Assembly (NCBI RefSeq): GCF_004115155.1
Contig: NZ_RDSM01000002.1
Span: 124,001-188,000 of the forward strand
From: Granulicella sibirica
Lineage (GTDB): Bacteria > Acidobacteriota > Terriglobia > Terriglobales > Acidobacteriaceae
DNA length: 64,000 bases
Direction of reading: 5' to 3'
Shown here: positions 1 to 8,620 of the stretch, piece after piece
Position numbering within the stretch: the stretch's first letter is position 1
How the letters are laid out: each line of letters begins with the position of its first letter
Program-made: the position numbers and the translations under genes
The notes under the pieces: model-generated
What the model was told of the DNA's origin: nothing
The model's database searches: none
What the model saw: the letters and a program-made list of their open reading frames with translations, nothing else

Positions 1-3000
1 TCTGCCCACGGTTGCTGCCCACGTATGCGTAGGCGGCCTGGCCGGTGACCGTGTTGGGGATGTGAGTCTTGCCGTCCGGATAGAAGGCAGCGGTGTAGCC
101 GATGTTGTCAGCCTCCGGGTTCTTGAAGGCGCAGGGGTTATACCAGTTCTGGACTGTCCGCACCTTAGTGGGGCAGGTGATTCCAGAATTGGTAGAGTTC
201 GCGCTTCCGCCGGCAGAGAAGGGATCGCCGATCCTGATGGCATTGTATGAAGCGCCGCCCGGGCTGGTGATTCCGTTCGTACCGATGGTGAGAGGCTGTC
301 CTGTTTGCGCGCGGAAGACGAAGCTGCTCGACCATCCACCGACAACATAATCCAGGATGCCGCCGCTGTTCACGTACTTCTGACCCTTACCGAAAGGAAG
401 CTGGTAGTTGCCATTGAGGGTATAGCGGTGACGGACGTCGAAGCCGGACGGACCGTAATCCGCTCCGAGGCCGAGGATGTTAAGGCTGCGGGTTCCCTGG
501 TCATTCGAGCTGCCGAGGGGGGTATCGGCGTTGTCCAGAGAGTGTGCGTAGGTGTAGGTCGTGAGGAAGCTAAGACCCTTGGTGAGTCTCTTCTCCAGGC
601 TTCCCTGTAGCGAGTTGTAGTTCGAAGCCCCATCGTACGCGGTGAACGAGAACCCATTGAAGTGCGGGAAGGGCTGTAGCGGGTTCAGCTTGTCGCCGTT
701 AGCGTCGGTGTAGCCGCTGAATCCGTTCGGGGTGAGCGCAGTCTGGCCATTCGGGTTCGGGAAGAACTGCAGATGGCGAGCGACCGAACCGACATAGCCG
801 ATGGACGCCACCATGCTGCTGCTGATTCCGTACTCGACGGTCAGGTTGTACTGCTGGCTGTAAGGGGTGCGCACATTGCCTTCACCACCGCGCAGCGTGG
901 GCTGGCTGGGCGAAGTAATGGCCTGAGGAAGACCAGACTCCAGAGTGTAACCGTTGGTGGGGCAGGCTCCATTGAGGGTGCAGCTTCCGGTCGCAGCGTA
1001 CGACGAATCGAACTCAAATGGGAAGTTCTCGCCGAAGTTCGGGTAGTAACCGGTACTCTCGAGACCACCGAAGAAGATGCCATAGCCTCCGTGGATTACA
1101 GCCTTCTCCGTCGCCTTATAAGCGAAGCCGACACGTGGAGCGAAGTTCGTCTTCTGCGGATTCACGAGGTAGCGATTGTTGGTGTAGGTGAGCGCGATGT
1201 GATCTTCCGCAAGAAGCTGCTGGAACTTAGCCGGAATGGCCACGTTCTGCTTGCTCTTAGGAATGTAATAGATGCCCGTGGCGGTGCCGCCAGAGGTGTA
1301 TGCGCTGGTGGGAACGAAGGCTGCCTGGTTGTCGTGACGCTCGAGATAGGGTGTCGAGTAGTCATAACGGATACCGTAGTTGAGGGTAAGCTTCTGGCTG
1401 GCCTTCCAGTCGTCCTGCACGTAACCAGCGCGATTGAAGCGGACGTCATCCGAGGTGAAGACGTTGGAGATGGCCGCGCTGTTCATGTTGCCTGTGATGA
1501 AGTCGGCAACGCCGTAACCTGTGTTCGGAGTTCCCACCTGGCTGGTGTAAACGCCGGTGTAGGTGTAGGTTCCACGTGGCTGGGTCGGCTGAGAGGTCGA
1601 GAAGCGAATGCGCTGGATGGTAATTCCAGCCTTGAGGGTGTGGTTGCCCAGGACCTTCGTGACGTTATCGAGGATCTGGTAGACGTTCTCGTACTCGTTC
1701 GTCGCATAAAACTGAGGCGAACCAAAATTTGACAGACCGGAGACGCTGAAGAAGGGCAGGCCGGCGTTGTTCTGAGACGTCGGGACACCACCTAACCCGA
1801 GGCTGGAGGCGAGCGAGGTGTTGTTGGCGTTGTTATGAAGACCCGCATAGTGGCCATAGTTATAGCCAAAGCGAAATTCATTGGTCAGAGTGGGGGTGAA
1901 GATGTGCGTTTCGCTACCGGCGAAGTTTTCGCCCAGCTGAACGAGCTGGCCGGTGTCGCCGAATCCGCCGCCGTCAAGGATGGCTCCGAGAGGAGCAGGG
2001 TGGGTGGAGGGCTCGTGGTTATAGCTGTAGCGACCGAACATCTGGTCCTTGCTGCTGATGTTCCAGTCCGCGCGGGTATCCCACTGGAAGGTGTTGTCGC
2101 GGGTGGCGGTCTGGCTGACGTAGTTGTTGTAGGTCTGGCCGGGGACGCCGACGTTCGGGGAGGGGAACAGGCTGAGCAGCTTGACGGCGACCGGGTCGAG
2201 CGTCACGCCTGCTTGCTGATCGAGCCGGTTATTGGCGACAAGGGTCGTGCCGTTCGCGGTCGTACTTGGAGCGTAGAGCTGGATCGTGTTGCCGTTGACG
2301 AGTGATTTGTTCAGGAGCTCGCTGAAGTTGCCGGTCCGCATGAGCGCAGTCGGGACAGACTGGGTGGAGTGCGTTTCGCCGAAGACGATACGGTCTGCTT
2401 CGACGTCACCGAAGAAGAACAGTTTGTTCTTGATGATGGGAAGGCCGAGTGTAGCGCCGAACTGGTTCTGGCGGTACTTGGCGATGGGCAGGGTGCCTTG
2501 GAAGAACTCGCGCACGTCGAAGGCGTCGTTGCGGATGTACTCCCAGAGGGAGCCATGGATGTTATTGGTTCCGGACTTGATGGAGGCGTTCACGACGGCA
2601 CCGGCGGAGTGGCCGAACTCGGAGCTGTAGGAACCGGTCTGCACCTTGAACTCGGCGAGGGCATCTGGCGGGGGGCGAACGACGTAGCTTGCGCCGTTGA
2701 AGAAGTCGACGACGTTTACGTTGTTATCGACACCGTCCATGATGTAGTTGTTCTGCTCAGCGCGCTGACCGTTGGCGTTGAAGTCTCCGCCCTTCTGGCC
2801 ACGTGCGCCGTTTGCCGGAGCGACGCCGGCTGTGAGCTGCGCGATGAAGACCCAGTTACGGCCGTTGAGAGGCGTCTCGTTGATGGTCTTGGACTCGATG
2901 ACCTGACCGGTAGAGCCCTCTTCCGTTTGGAGGAGAGCTGGGCCGGTGGTGACGGTCACTTCAGTCGTCTGTGAGCCCGTCTTCAGTTGAAGATTGACTT

Positions 3001-3346
3001 CGGCGCGATCCTGAACGTGGAGCTGAATACCTTCGGTACGCGATGGCGAGAAACCTGGCGCGGTGGCTTCCACGCTGTAGGTTCCGATTTTGATCGGCGA
3101 GAACACGTAGTTTCCGCTCGAATCGCTCTCGACCTTCAGGGTGAGGCCCGTATCCGGGTTGGTGAGGGTCACCTGCGCGTTGGGGATAACAGCGCCGGTG
3201 GAATCCTGAATGACTCCGACGATGGCGCCCTGGTCAGCCTGTGCGGTTGCCCTCGTTGCGGCGCCCGTAAGAACCAGGAAGCACAGGAAAGCCTGTGTCA
3301 CCATTGCCCATAGCGTCGATCTGCGGTTGTGGCCTGAAAATTTCAT
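1..3346 (-). CDS. TonB-dependent receptor, CarboxypepD_reg-like/Oar type (C-terminus outside window)
   Basis: Outer-membrane receptor of the large acidobacterial type, expected to import oligosaccharides using TonB energy. About 1115 codons are visible and the frame runs open off the left edge, so the end of the barrel is missing. The ATG at 3346 is followed by a signal peptide ending near residue 36 (cleavage near ATAQA). Residues of about 37-125 form a carboxypeptidase-regulatory-like beta-sandwich (GAIVGVIQDSTGAVIPNAQV). A plug domain follows (QNNYIMDGVDNNVN, then SSEFGHSAGAVVNASIKSGT), then long barrel strands rich in aromatic and Asn/Gly residues. No SusD partner is visible, which is usual for acidobacteria. 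It lies downstream of the GH2 and GH36 genes on the same strand but behind its own 388-bp leader with two LacI-type palindromes, so it is probably co-regulated with them. The substrate is inferred from the neighbours only. Confidence 0.93.
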   Translation of the reverse strand, partial: MKFSGHNRRSTLWAMVTQAFLCFLVLTGAATRATAQADQGAIVGVIQDSTGAVIPNAQVTLTNPDTGLTLKVESDSSGNYVFSPIKIGTYSVEATAPGFSPSRTEGIQLHVQDRAEVNLQLKTGSQTTEVTVTTGPALLQTEEGSTGQVIESKTINETPLNGRNWVFIAQLTAGVAPANGARGQKGGDFNANGQRAEQNNYIMDGVDNNVNVVDFFNGASYVVRPPPDALAEFKVQTGSYSSEFGHSAGAVVNASIKSGTNNIHGSLWEYIRNDAFDVREFFQGTLPIAKYRQNQFGATLGLPIIKNKLFFFGDVEADRIVFGETHSTQSVPTALMRTGNFSELLNKSLVNGNTIQLYAPSTTANGTTLVANNRLDQQAGVTLDPVAVKLLSLFPSPNVGVPGQTYNNYVSQTATRDNTFQWDTRADWNISSKDQMFGRYSYNHEPSTHPAPLGAILDGGGFGDTGQLVQLGENFAGSETHIFTPTLTNEFRFGYNYGHYAGLHNNANNTSLASSLGLGGVPTSQNNAGLPFFSVSGLSNFGSPQFYATNEYENVYQILDNVTKVLGNHTLKAGITIQRIRFSTSQPTQPRGTYTYTGVYTSQVGTPNTGYGVADFITGNMNSAAISNVFTSDDVRFNRAGYVQDDWKASQKLTLNYGIRYDYSTPYLERHDNQAAFVPTSAYTSGGTATGIYYIPKSKQNVAIPAKFQQLLAEDHIALTYTNNRYLVNPQKTNFAPRVGFAYKATEKAVIHGGYGIFFGGLESTGYYPNFGENFPFEFDSSYAATGSCTLNGACPTNGYTLESGLPQAITSPSQPTLRGGEGNVRTPYSQQYNLTVEYGISSSMVASIGYVGSVARHLQFFPNPNGQTALTPNGFSGYTDANGDKLNPLQPFPHFNGFSFTAYDGASNYNSLQGSLEKRLTKGLSFLTTYTYAHSLDNADTPLGSSNDQGTRSLNILGLGADYGPSGFDVRHRYTLNGNYQLPFGKGQKYVNSGGILDYVVGGWSSSFVFRAQTGQPLTIGTNGITSPGGASYNAIRIGDPFSAGGSANSTNSGITCPTKVRTVQNWYNPCAFKNPEADNIGYTAAFYPDGKTHIPNTVTGQAAYAYVGSNRGQ

Positions 3347-3462
3347 GTATTCACTCCGTCCTAATAGTTCTTGCTCATCGTGGTTTGCGGTCGACTTGCG
3401 CGGCGTTACAAGACCCTGGCGTCGGTGAGAATCCCTGATTCGGTGCCAAGAAAGCCATGTAA

Positions 3463-3476
3463 TGTAAGCGCTTGCA
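3463..3476. promoter_or_regulatory. LacI-type operator-like palindrome (upstream copy)
   Basis: TGTAAGCGCTTGCA is a near-perfect palindrome centred on the AAGCGCTT core typical of LacI/CcpA-family sites. It lies 117 bp upstream of the receptor start, and the same core recurs as a perfect palindrome at 3598-3613. A LacI-family regulator is encoded in this cluster at 12470-13531, so it is the obvious candidate to bind here. Binding is inferred, not shown. Confidence 0.55.
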
Positions 3477-3597
3477 AAACTAGGCACCGTGAACACGTCT
3501 GTCAAGGCAAATCGTCCAAAAGGTGGAGAGATGATGTGACCAGAGCAGGGCCGCGTTCCGAAACCGGCAGGTCAAAGGTTTGACCGGGCAGAAGGTT

Positions 3598-3613
3598 GGG
3601 TAAGCGCTTACCC
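3598..3613. promoter_or_regulatory. LacI-type operator-like perfect 16-bp palindrome
   Basis: GGGTAAGCGCTTACCC is a perfect 16-bp palindrome with the same GTAAGCGCTT core as the site at 3463-3476; the two centres are 136 bp apart. Both lie in the 388-bp gap (3347-3734) between the receptor start and the end of the GH2 gene, which otherwise contains no gene I can support. Two sites at this spacing could allow looping by a tetrameric repressor. The regulator is inferred to be the local LacI protein. Confidence 0.6.
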
Positions 3614-3734
3614 GGAAGTTGTAGCCCTGAAACGCGCGCCGCCAGCAAAGAAACGGCGCAAATCTCACCCGGGTAACGCCGGGATTGATCTGCGCCGTAT
3701 TTCGACGACGTGAAGATTCAGTGCGGGTGGGGCC

Positions 3735-6143
3735 TCAGGCCTTTTCTGGCTGGGACGCGGAGAGCTGTAGCTCGATTGTCTGTTTGCCGAGGATGGGATG
3801 CGTCGCGGTCAGGCGGACTGTCCCGGGCTCTTCCTTTGCGCGCAGCCAGATGGCTCCCGTGCCTCCGATCAGGCCGAATGGGTTGTCACCGATGAGGTCG
3901 GCTGGGCCCTCGAGGTGGAAGGTGATGGCGTCGGCGGCAAAGGGGCGGACGCGACCGAACTCGTCGTTGACGCGGAGGACGACGCGGGTGGTGTCGGCTC
4001 CGTCGGCGGTGAGTTCTTTGTCATCGGGCAGGAGGACGAAGGCGTGGTCGACGCCCTTGCCGGAGTAGCTCCTGGAGATGACCTGCTTGCCGGCGATGAA
4101 GCCGTCGATGCGGAGGTCGCCCCAGTCGCGGAGGCCTTCGCCAAGGTCGAAGTTGAAGGGGGCGTACTTGAGGTGAGCGAACTGCTTCCGGTCCGGCCCG
4201 CCCTCGGCGACCATGCGGGTACCCTTGTCGCCGATGACGAAGAGCTTGAGGTGGTCGCAGTTCGAGCAGATGATGGCGTTGGTGAAGCCGATGGACTCAT
4301 CGTTGCGCGACCAGTGGAAGGCGGGCTCGACGACGATCTCTTCAGACGGCTCGCACATGGACTTGTAGAAGCCGGCGGCGGGCTTGGGGGTGCGGAAGAT
4401 GTCGGTGACGCCGTGATAGCAGATGCGGTCGCCGGAGCCGAAGTTGCCGTGGGTGTTGTAGTCGAAGGCGCACCAGCCGATGCCGCCGGAATACTGGGGG
4501 TTGGAGGCGATCTGGTCGTGGATGCGGGCGTGGCGGACGGTGTGTTCCTGCAGGCGTTCCTTGGCGTCGATGGTCTTGGTCGGGAAGGTGTGGCCGACGA
4601 ACTCGGTGTTCAGGTAGAGCGGATGGTTTGGGGCCTGCAGGGGCCAGCCGAAGTCATTGATGGTGAAGACGTCTTCGAGGAGTTCGGATGTGAAGAAGTT
4701 GCGGATTCCGCCAGTTTGACGGCCCTTGTCGAGGGAGTGCGCGACGGCGTTGGTGCGGGTGTAGAAGTCGTGGCTGTCCGGAGCCTCGTTGATGCGGACG
4801 CCCCAGAGGATGATGGAGGGGTGGTTCCAGTCGCGGCGAACCATGCGGCGGACGTTGTCGACGGCGACGTCCTGCCAGGCTTTGTCGCCGATGTGTTGCC
4901 AGCCGGGGATCTCTTCGAGGACGAGCAGGCCGATCTCGTCGCAGCCATCGAGAAAGTGGCGCGACTGCGGGTAGTGCGAGGTGCGGACGATGTTGCAGCG
5001 GAGGTCGTAGCGGAGGATCTTGGCGTCCTGGCGCTGGACGCGGCCGGGCATCGCCTGTCCGACCCAGGGGAAGGTCTGGTGGCGATCGAGGCCGTGGAGC
5101 TTGATGATCTTGCCGTTAAGCGAGAAGCCCTTGGGGGTGAACATGGCTTCGCGGAAGCCAATGCGGCGTGTGTCCTCGTCGATGACCTTGCCGTTTTCGA
5201 GAAGCTGGACGTGGACGGTGTAGAGGTTCGGGTGTTCGAGGTCCCAGAGGTCGAGGCTGCCGAGTTTTTCGAGGGTGAGCGTGAAGGAGTTCGGTACGGG
5301 GGTCACGGGCGGGAGAGCGCCGGCGGCCTGGTCGTCATCGGCTGCGTGGTGCTCGGTTGGGGTGGGCGCGGAGAGCTTGTGGGTTGCGGCGGCGATCGCT
5401 TTGCCGTCCGGTGTGCGGCGAAGCTCGACAGAGAGGGAGAGGGCTCCGAGGTTTGTGGCGGGGGCGCGGTCGAGGAAGCATTCGACCTCGACCGTGGGGT
5501 TGGGGCCGAGGACGTTCATGGGGCGGGCGTGGATGTTTTCGAGGAAGGTCTGTGGGACGATCCGGAGGGCGACCTCGCGGTAGATGCCGCCGAAGGTGAG
5601 GTAGTCGACCTCGTTGCCGAAGGGAGGGATGTCGGCGCGTTCGGTCGAGTCGACGTCGATGGAGAGGATGTTCTTGCCGGAGGGGTCGATATGCTTGGTG
5701 AGCTCGAAGGAGAACGGCGTGAAGCCGCCGCGATATTCGCCGAGTTTGGTGCCGTTGAGATACACGGTGGAGGCGGTCATGACGCCTTCGAAGTCGACGA
5801 AGACGCGGCGGCCCTGGGCTTCGGCAGGGATGTTCAGCGGGCGGCGGTAGACGGAGATGAAGGTGTACGTCTTCTCGTCGAAGCCGTGCCATGGCAAGCG
5901 GACGTTGGTATGGGGCACGACGACCTTGTCGAAGGCGGAGTCGTCGAAGGCGACGGCATGGGCTGCTTCGGAGGTCTTGGGGCTGTAGCGCCATCCGCGA
6001 TTGATGGGTAGGATGGTGCGGCCGCCCGGCGTGGTGACTGGCGCAACGGCCCTTGCAAGAGCGGCGGGGGTGACGGTGCCTGCGGCGGCGAGTGCGCTGC
6101 CGGACTTGAGAAAGGATCTACGATTCATGATGCGGGGATTCAT
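3735..6143 (-). CDS. Glycoside hydrolase family 2 (beta-galactosidase-like), Tat-exported
   Basis: Predicted to release terminal beta-linked sugars, most likely galactose, from oligosaccharides in the periplasm. The 802-residue protein starts with a twin-arginine signal (NRRSFLK near residue 7). It then has a GH2 sugar-binding jelly roll (about 45-215), an Ig-like domain (about 215-340) and a TIM barrel (about 340-620). A C-terminal domain of the kind found in many GH2 enzymes closes the protein (about 640-800). Glu453 in RINEAP fits the acid/base and Glu514 in LNTEFVG fits the nucleophile. The first ATG (6143) is preceded by AGGAG at good spacing; a second ATG five codons on is possible. It starts 35 bp after the GH36 gene, so the two form an operon. 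Exact specificity within GH2 (galactosidase, glucuronidase, mannosidase) cannot be fixed by reading. Confidence 0.9.
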   Translation of the reverse strand: MNPRIMNRRSFLKSGSALAAAGTVTPAALARAVAPVTTPGGRTILPINRGWRYSPKTSEAAHAVAFDDSAFDKVVVPHTNVRLPWHGFDEKTYTFISVYRRPLNIPAEAQGRRVFVDFEGVMTASTVYLNGTKLGEYRGGFTPFSFELTKHIDPSGKNILSIDVDSTERADIPPFGNEVDYLTFGGIYREVALRIVPQTFLENIHARPMNVLGPNPTVEVECFLDRAPATNLGALSLSVELRRTPDGKAIAAATHKLSAPTPTEHHAADDDQAAGALPPVTPVPNSFTLTLEKLGSLDLWDLEHPNLYTVHVQLLENGKVIDEDTRRIGFREAMFTPKGFSLNGKIIKLHGLDRHQTFPWVGQAMPGRVQRQDAKILRYDLRCNIVRTSHYPQSRHFLDGCDEIGLLVLEEIPGWQHIGDKAWQDVAVDNVRRMVRRDWNHPSIILWGVRINEAPDSHDFYTRTNAVAHSLDKGRQTGGIRNFFTSELLEDVFTINDFGWPLQAPNHPLYLNTEFVGHTFPTKTIDAKERLQEHTVRHARIHDQIASNPQYSGGIGWCAFDYNTHGNFGSGDRICYHGVTDIFRTPKPAAGFYKSMCEPSEEIVVEPAFHWSRNDESIGFTNAIICSNCDHLKLFVIGDKGTRMVAEGGPDRKQFAHLKYAPFNFDLGEGLRDWGDLRIDGFIAGKQVISRSYSGKGVDHAFVLLPDDKELTADGADTTRVVLRVNDEFGRVRPFAADAITFHLEGPADLIGDNPFGLIGGTGAIWLRAKEEPGTVRLTATHPILGKQTIELQLSASQPEKA

Positions 6144-6178
6144 GGTGCTCCTGTGCTTTTGTTGTTGAAGGAAATCGA

Positions 6179-8398
6179 TTACTTCGCTGATGTCTTTTCG
6201 AGGACTACGGCGGTGCTGTCGTAGTCGCCGCCGAGGCGCAGTTGCAGGCCGACTCCCATCAACTCACTGCCGGTCATCTGGGCAGGAAGTGTGGGAGCCT
6301 TGGCTGGATCGAGCGGCTTGATCTGATACATCGCGGCGGGGTCGAGTCCTTGCGCGTGCAGCGTCTGGAAGGGCTGGCCGTAGTGCTGCGAGTGCAGATA
6401 GGCGAAAAGAATTGCCTGGTGGCCGTCCTTCGCGACGTACTCGACAGCGGATTGCTCGCTGCCTTCCGGCGCGATCAGACGGTAGAGTGAACCCTCCTGC
6501 ACGGTTGGACGAATGGTCTTATAGAACGCGACGAGGCGGGTTGCGAGGGCGGTCTCTTCCGCCGTCCACTTGGTGACGTCGCTGCCGATGCCGAGCGCTC
6601 CGCCCATCGCCACGAGGAAGCGGAACTGCAGCGGGATGACGCGTTTGTCGAGATAGTTGGGGACGTCGGTAACCCAGGCCACCATCACGCCGGGGGTGTA
6701 GGCCTGCGAGAAGCCGTTCTGGATGTCGAGGCGGTCGAGCGCGTCGGTGTTGTCCGACGGCCATACCTCTTCGGTGAGCTTGAGGATGCCGAGATCGACG
6801 CGTCCACCGCCGCCTGAGCAGGACTCAATCTCGAGCTTGGGGTGCTTCTTGCGAAGCTCGGTGAGGACCCAGTAGAGGTTGTCCGTGTAGCGGACATAGA
6901 TTTCCTTCTGCTCGGCCAGCGGCATGGCGTCCCAGCCGGGCTCGGACCAGTTGCGGTTGTAGTCCCACTTGAGGAAGGCGATGTCATTCTCGGTGACTAG
7001 CTTGTCGAGAAAACCAAGGACGTACTGCTTCACATCCTCGCGGGCGAGGTTGAGCATGAGCTGGGTACGGGCCTCGGTGCGCGGACGGCCGGGGAAGTTC
7101 ATCGCCCAATCGGGATGCTTCCGGTAGAGGTCGCTGTCCGGGTTTACCGCCTCAGGCTCGACCCAGATGCCGAAGTCCATGCCAAGCTGGTGGACGCGAT
7201 CGATGACGGGCTTGAGGCCGTGCGGGAACTTGGTCTGGTTGACATACCAGTCGCCGAGACCGGCGTGATCGGTGGCACGTTGGCCGAACCAGCCGTCATC
7301 GATGACCATGCGCTCGACACCGATGCTTGCGGCTTTTTCAGCGAGCGCAAGCTGGCCGGCCTCGTTCACGTTGAACTCGGTGGCCTCCCAGGAGTTGTAG
7401 ATGATGGGCCTTAGCTTTGGCCTGGGGAAGCCAGGGAGGATCTGTTCGCGTTGGAACTTGTGCAGGATGCGCGAAGCCTCGCCGTTGCCTTTGCTCGTGT
7501 ATCCGGTGTAGAAGATCGGGGTCGTGAGGGACTGGCCCTGGGCGAGGGGGTAGGCGAAGTCGAATGGGTTGTAGCCTCCGGTGATCTTCACGCGATGGCT
7601 TTCGGTCTGCTCGACGTCGATCTGCCAGCTTCCGCTCCAGCCGAGTTCGCCGAACCAGACGGGGCCATCAGCCTCGGTTGTTTCGCCGGTGCGGCCGATG
7701 GCGAACCACGGGTTCGTCTGATGCGACGTGCTGCCGCGGCGGCTCTCGAGGACGGTGTGCCCCTGCTGAACTGGCTCAGTTTGAACCTGCCACTCTGCCC
7801 CCCAGCGGCCGTGCAGTGATTTCATCTCATAGTGGCTGCTGGGCGGGAGGTTCAGGGTTGCCGAGGCCGCCTGTTCGACGGTGATCGTGGCCTTGGTGCG
7901 GTTCTCGATCTGCGACCAGCGGGCGAGGATTCCTTGCGGGTAGACCTTGTAGAAGAGGTGGACGTAGACCTCGGCGAGACGGTCGCGGAGGGTGATCTCC
8001 AACTGCTCGCCGTCTGGCCCGGAGGTCTGTTTCGTATCCAGGTAATCAAGGATGAGGGAGCGGTTGCCGTCGGGGAAGCTGATCTTGAGGGCCGGCTGCG
8101 TCGGCAGTCCGCCGCCCCAGCCAGCGTACTCGAGCGGGGTCGTCGCGATGGGAGGATCGAATGACGCGGTTTCTGGAAGCGACTTTGGCGCCGGGAGAGC
8201 GGCCTTTGGATCGAGGCGCGGTCCCCAGTAGATCGTCTGGAGAGCATGCTGGTCGTTGACGCCGACTGCATAGGTCATCTCACCGGCGGACATCTGCCAG
8301 ACGTGAGCCGTGGCGTCGTAACGAATGGCCGACTGGGAGAACGCGGGCAGGGAGAGAAAAGCGGCAGAGAGAAGGGAAAAGCAGACCTGGCGATGCAC
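6179..8398 (-). CDS. Alpha-galactosidase, glycoside hydrolase family 36
   Basis: Hydrolyses terminal alpha-galactosides such as raffinose-family sugars or galactomannan side chains, with retention of configuration. The family is clear from the barrel motifs NSWEATEFN, VIDDGWFGQR, WVEPEAVNPDSDLY, FLKWDYNR and ESCSGGGGRVDLG. Asp479 in KWDYNR is the expected nucleophile and Asp549 in SDNTDALDR the expected acid/base. The reading frame is open 37 codons further upstream, but I place the start at a GTG (8398) because AAGGAG lies 5 nt before it and a clean signal peptide (to about residue 22, SLPAFSQ) follows. It is the first gene of a two-gene minus-strand unit with GH2 and is divergent from the GH35-GH42 unit across a 222-bp region. 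Length (739 residues) is normal for the family. Confidence 0.93.
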   Translation of the reverse strand: MHRQVCFSLLSAAFLSLPAFSQSAIRYDATAHVWQMSAGEMTYAVGVNDQHALQTIYWGPRLDPKAALPAPKSLPETASFDPPIATTPLEYAGWGGGLPTQPALKISFPDGNRSLILDYLDTKQTSGPDGEQLEITLRDRLAEVYVHLFYKVYPQGILARWSQIENRTKATITVEQAASATLNLPPSSHYEMKSLHGRWGAEWQVQTEPVQQGHTVLESRRGSTSHQTNPWFAIGRTGETTEADGPVWFGELGWSGSWQIDVEQTESHRVKITGGYNPFDFAYPLAQGQSLTTPIFYTGYTSKGNGEASRILHKFQREQILPGFPRPKLRPIIYNSWEATEFNVNEAGQLALAEKAASIGVERMVIDDGWFGQRATDHAGLGDWYVNQTKFPHGLKPVIDRVHQLGMDFGIWVEPEAVNPDSDLYRKHPDWAMNFPGRPRTEARTQLMLNLAREDVKQYVLGFLDKLVTENDIAFLKWDYNRNWSEPGWDAMPLAEQKEIYVRYTDNLYWVLTELRKKHPKLEIESCSGGGGRVDLGILKLTEEVWPSDNTDALDRLDIQNGFSQAYTPGVMVAWVTDVPNYLDKRVIPLQFRFLVAMGGALGIGSDVTKWTAEETALATRLVAFYKTIRPTVQEGSLYRLIAPEGSEQSAVEYVAKDGHQAILFAYLHSQHYGQPFQTLHAQGLDPAAMYQIKPLDPAKAPTLPAQMTGSELMGVGLQLRLGGDYDSTAVVLEKTSAK

Positions 8399-8480
8399 GT
8401 GAGCTCCTTCAGGGACTCGTTTGGGGCAGTCAGGCTGCCCGAGCGGCGCCGTGGGAGTTCCTGTTACCCGATGGGGTTCA

Positions 8481-8496
8481 ATGTACGCGTATACAT
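8481..8496. promoter_or_regulatory. Inverted repeat in the divergent GH36/GH35 promoter region
   Basis: ATGTACGCGTATACAT contains the inverted repeat ATGTA-N6-TACAT around a TACGCGTA core. It lies 83 bp upstream of the GH36 start and 125 bp upstream of the GH35 start, where one regulator could control both units. The sequence differs from the two AAGCGCTT palindromes at the receptor, so a second regulator or a relaxed LacI site is possible. Confidence 0.4.
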
Positions 8497-8620
8497 CCAC
8501 GTCAATCAACTTGCGCCCCGACGAAAGGCTTCATTCGACAGGCCCTGCCGCGAGCGGCTAAGATCACGACGCGTCGGCAGTCATGTGTCGAGCGAGCTTT
8601 CCGCAAAAGGGAGTACGACG

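Noticed and set aside
3798..6011. A 737-codon open frame on the plus strand
   Set aside because: It lies entirely antisense to the GH2 gene, which has catalytic residues and a signal peptide. The antisense product is Val/Asp/Glu/Gly-rich with no domain, as expected from high-GC shadow frames.
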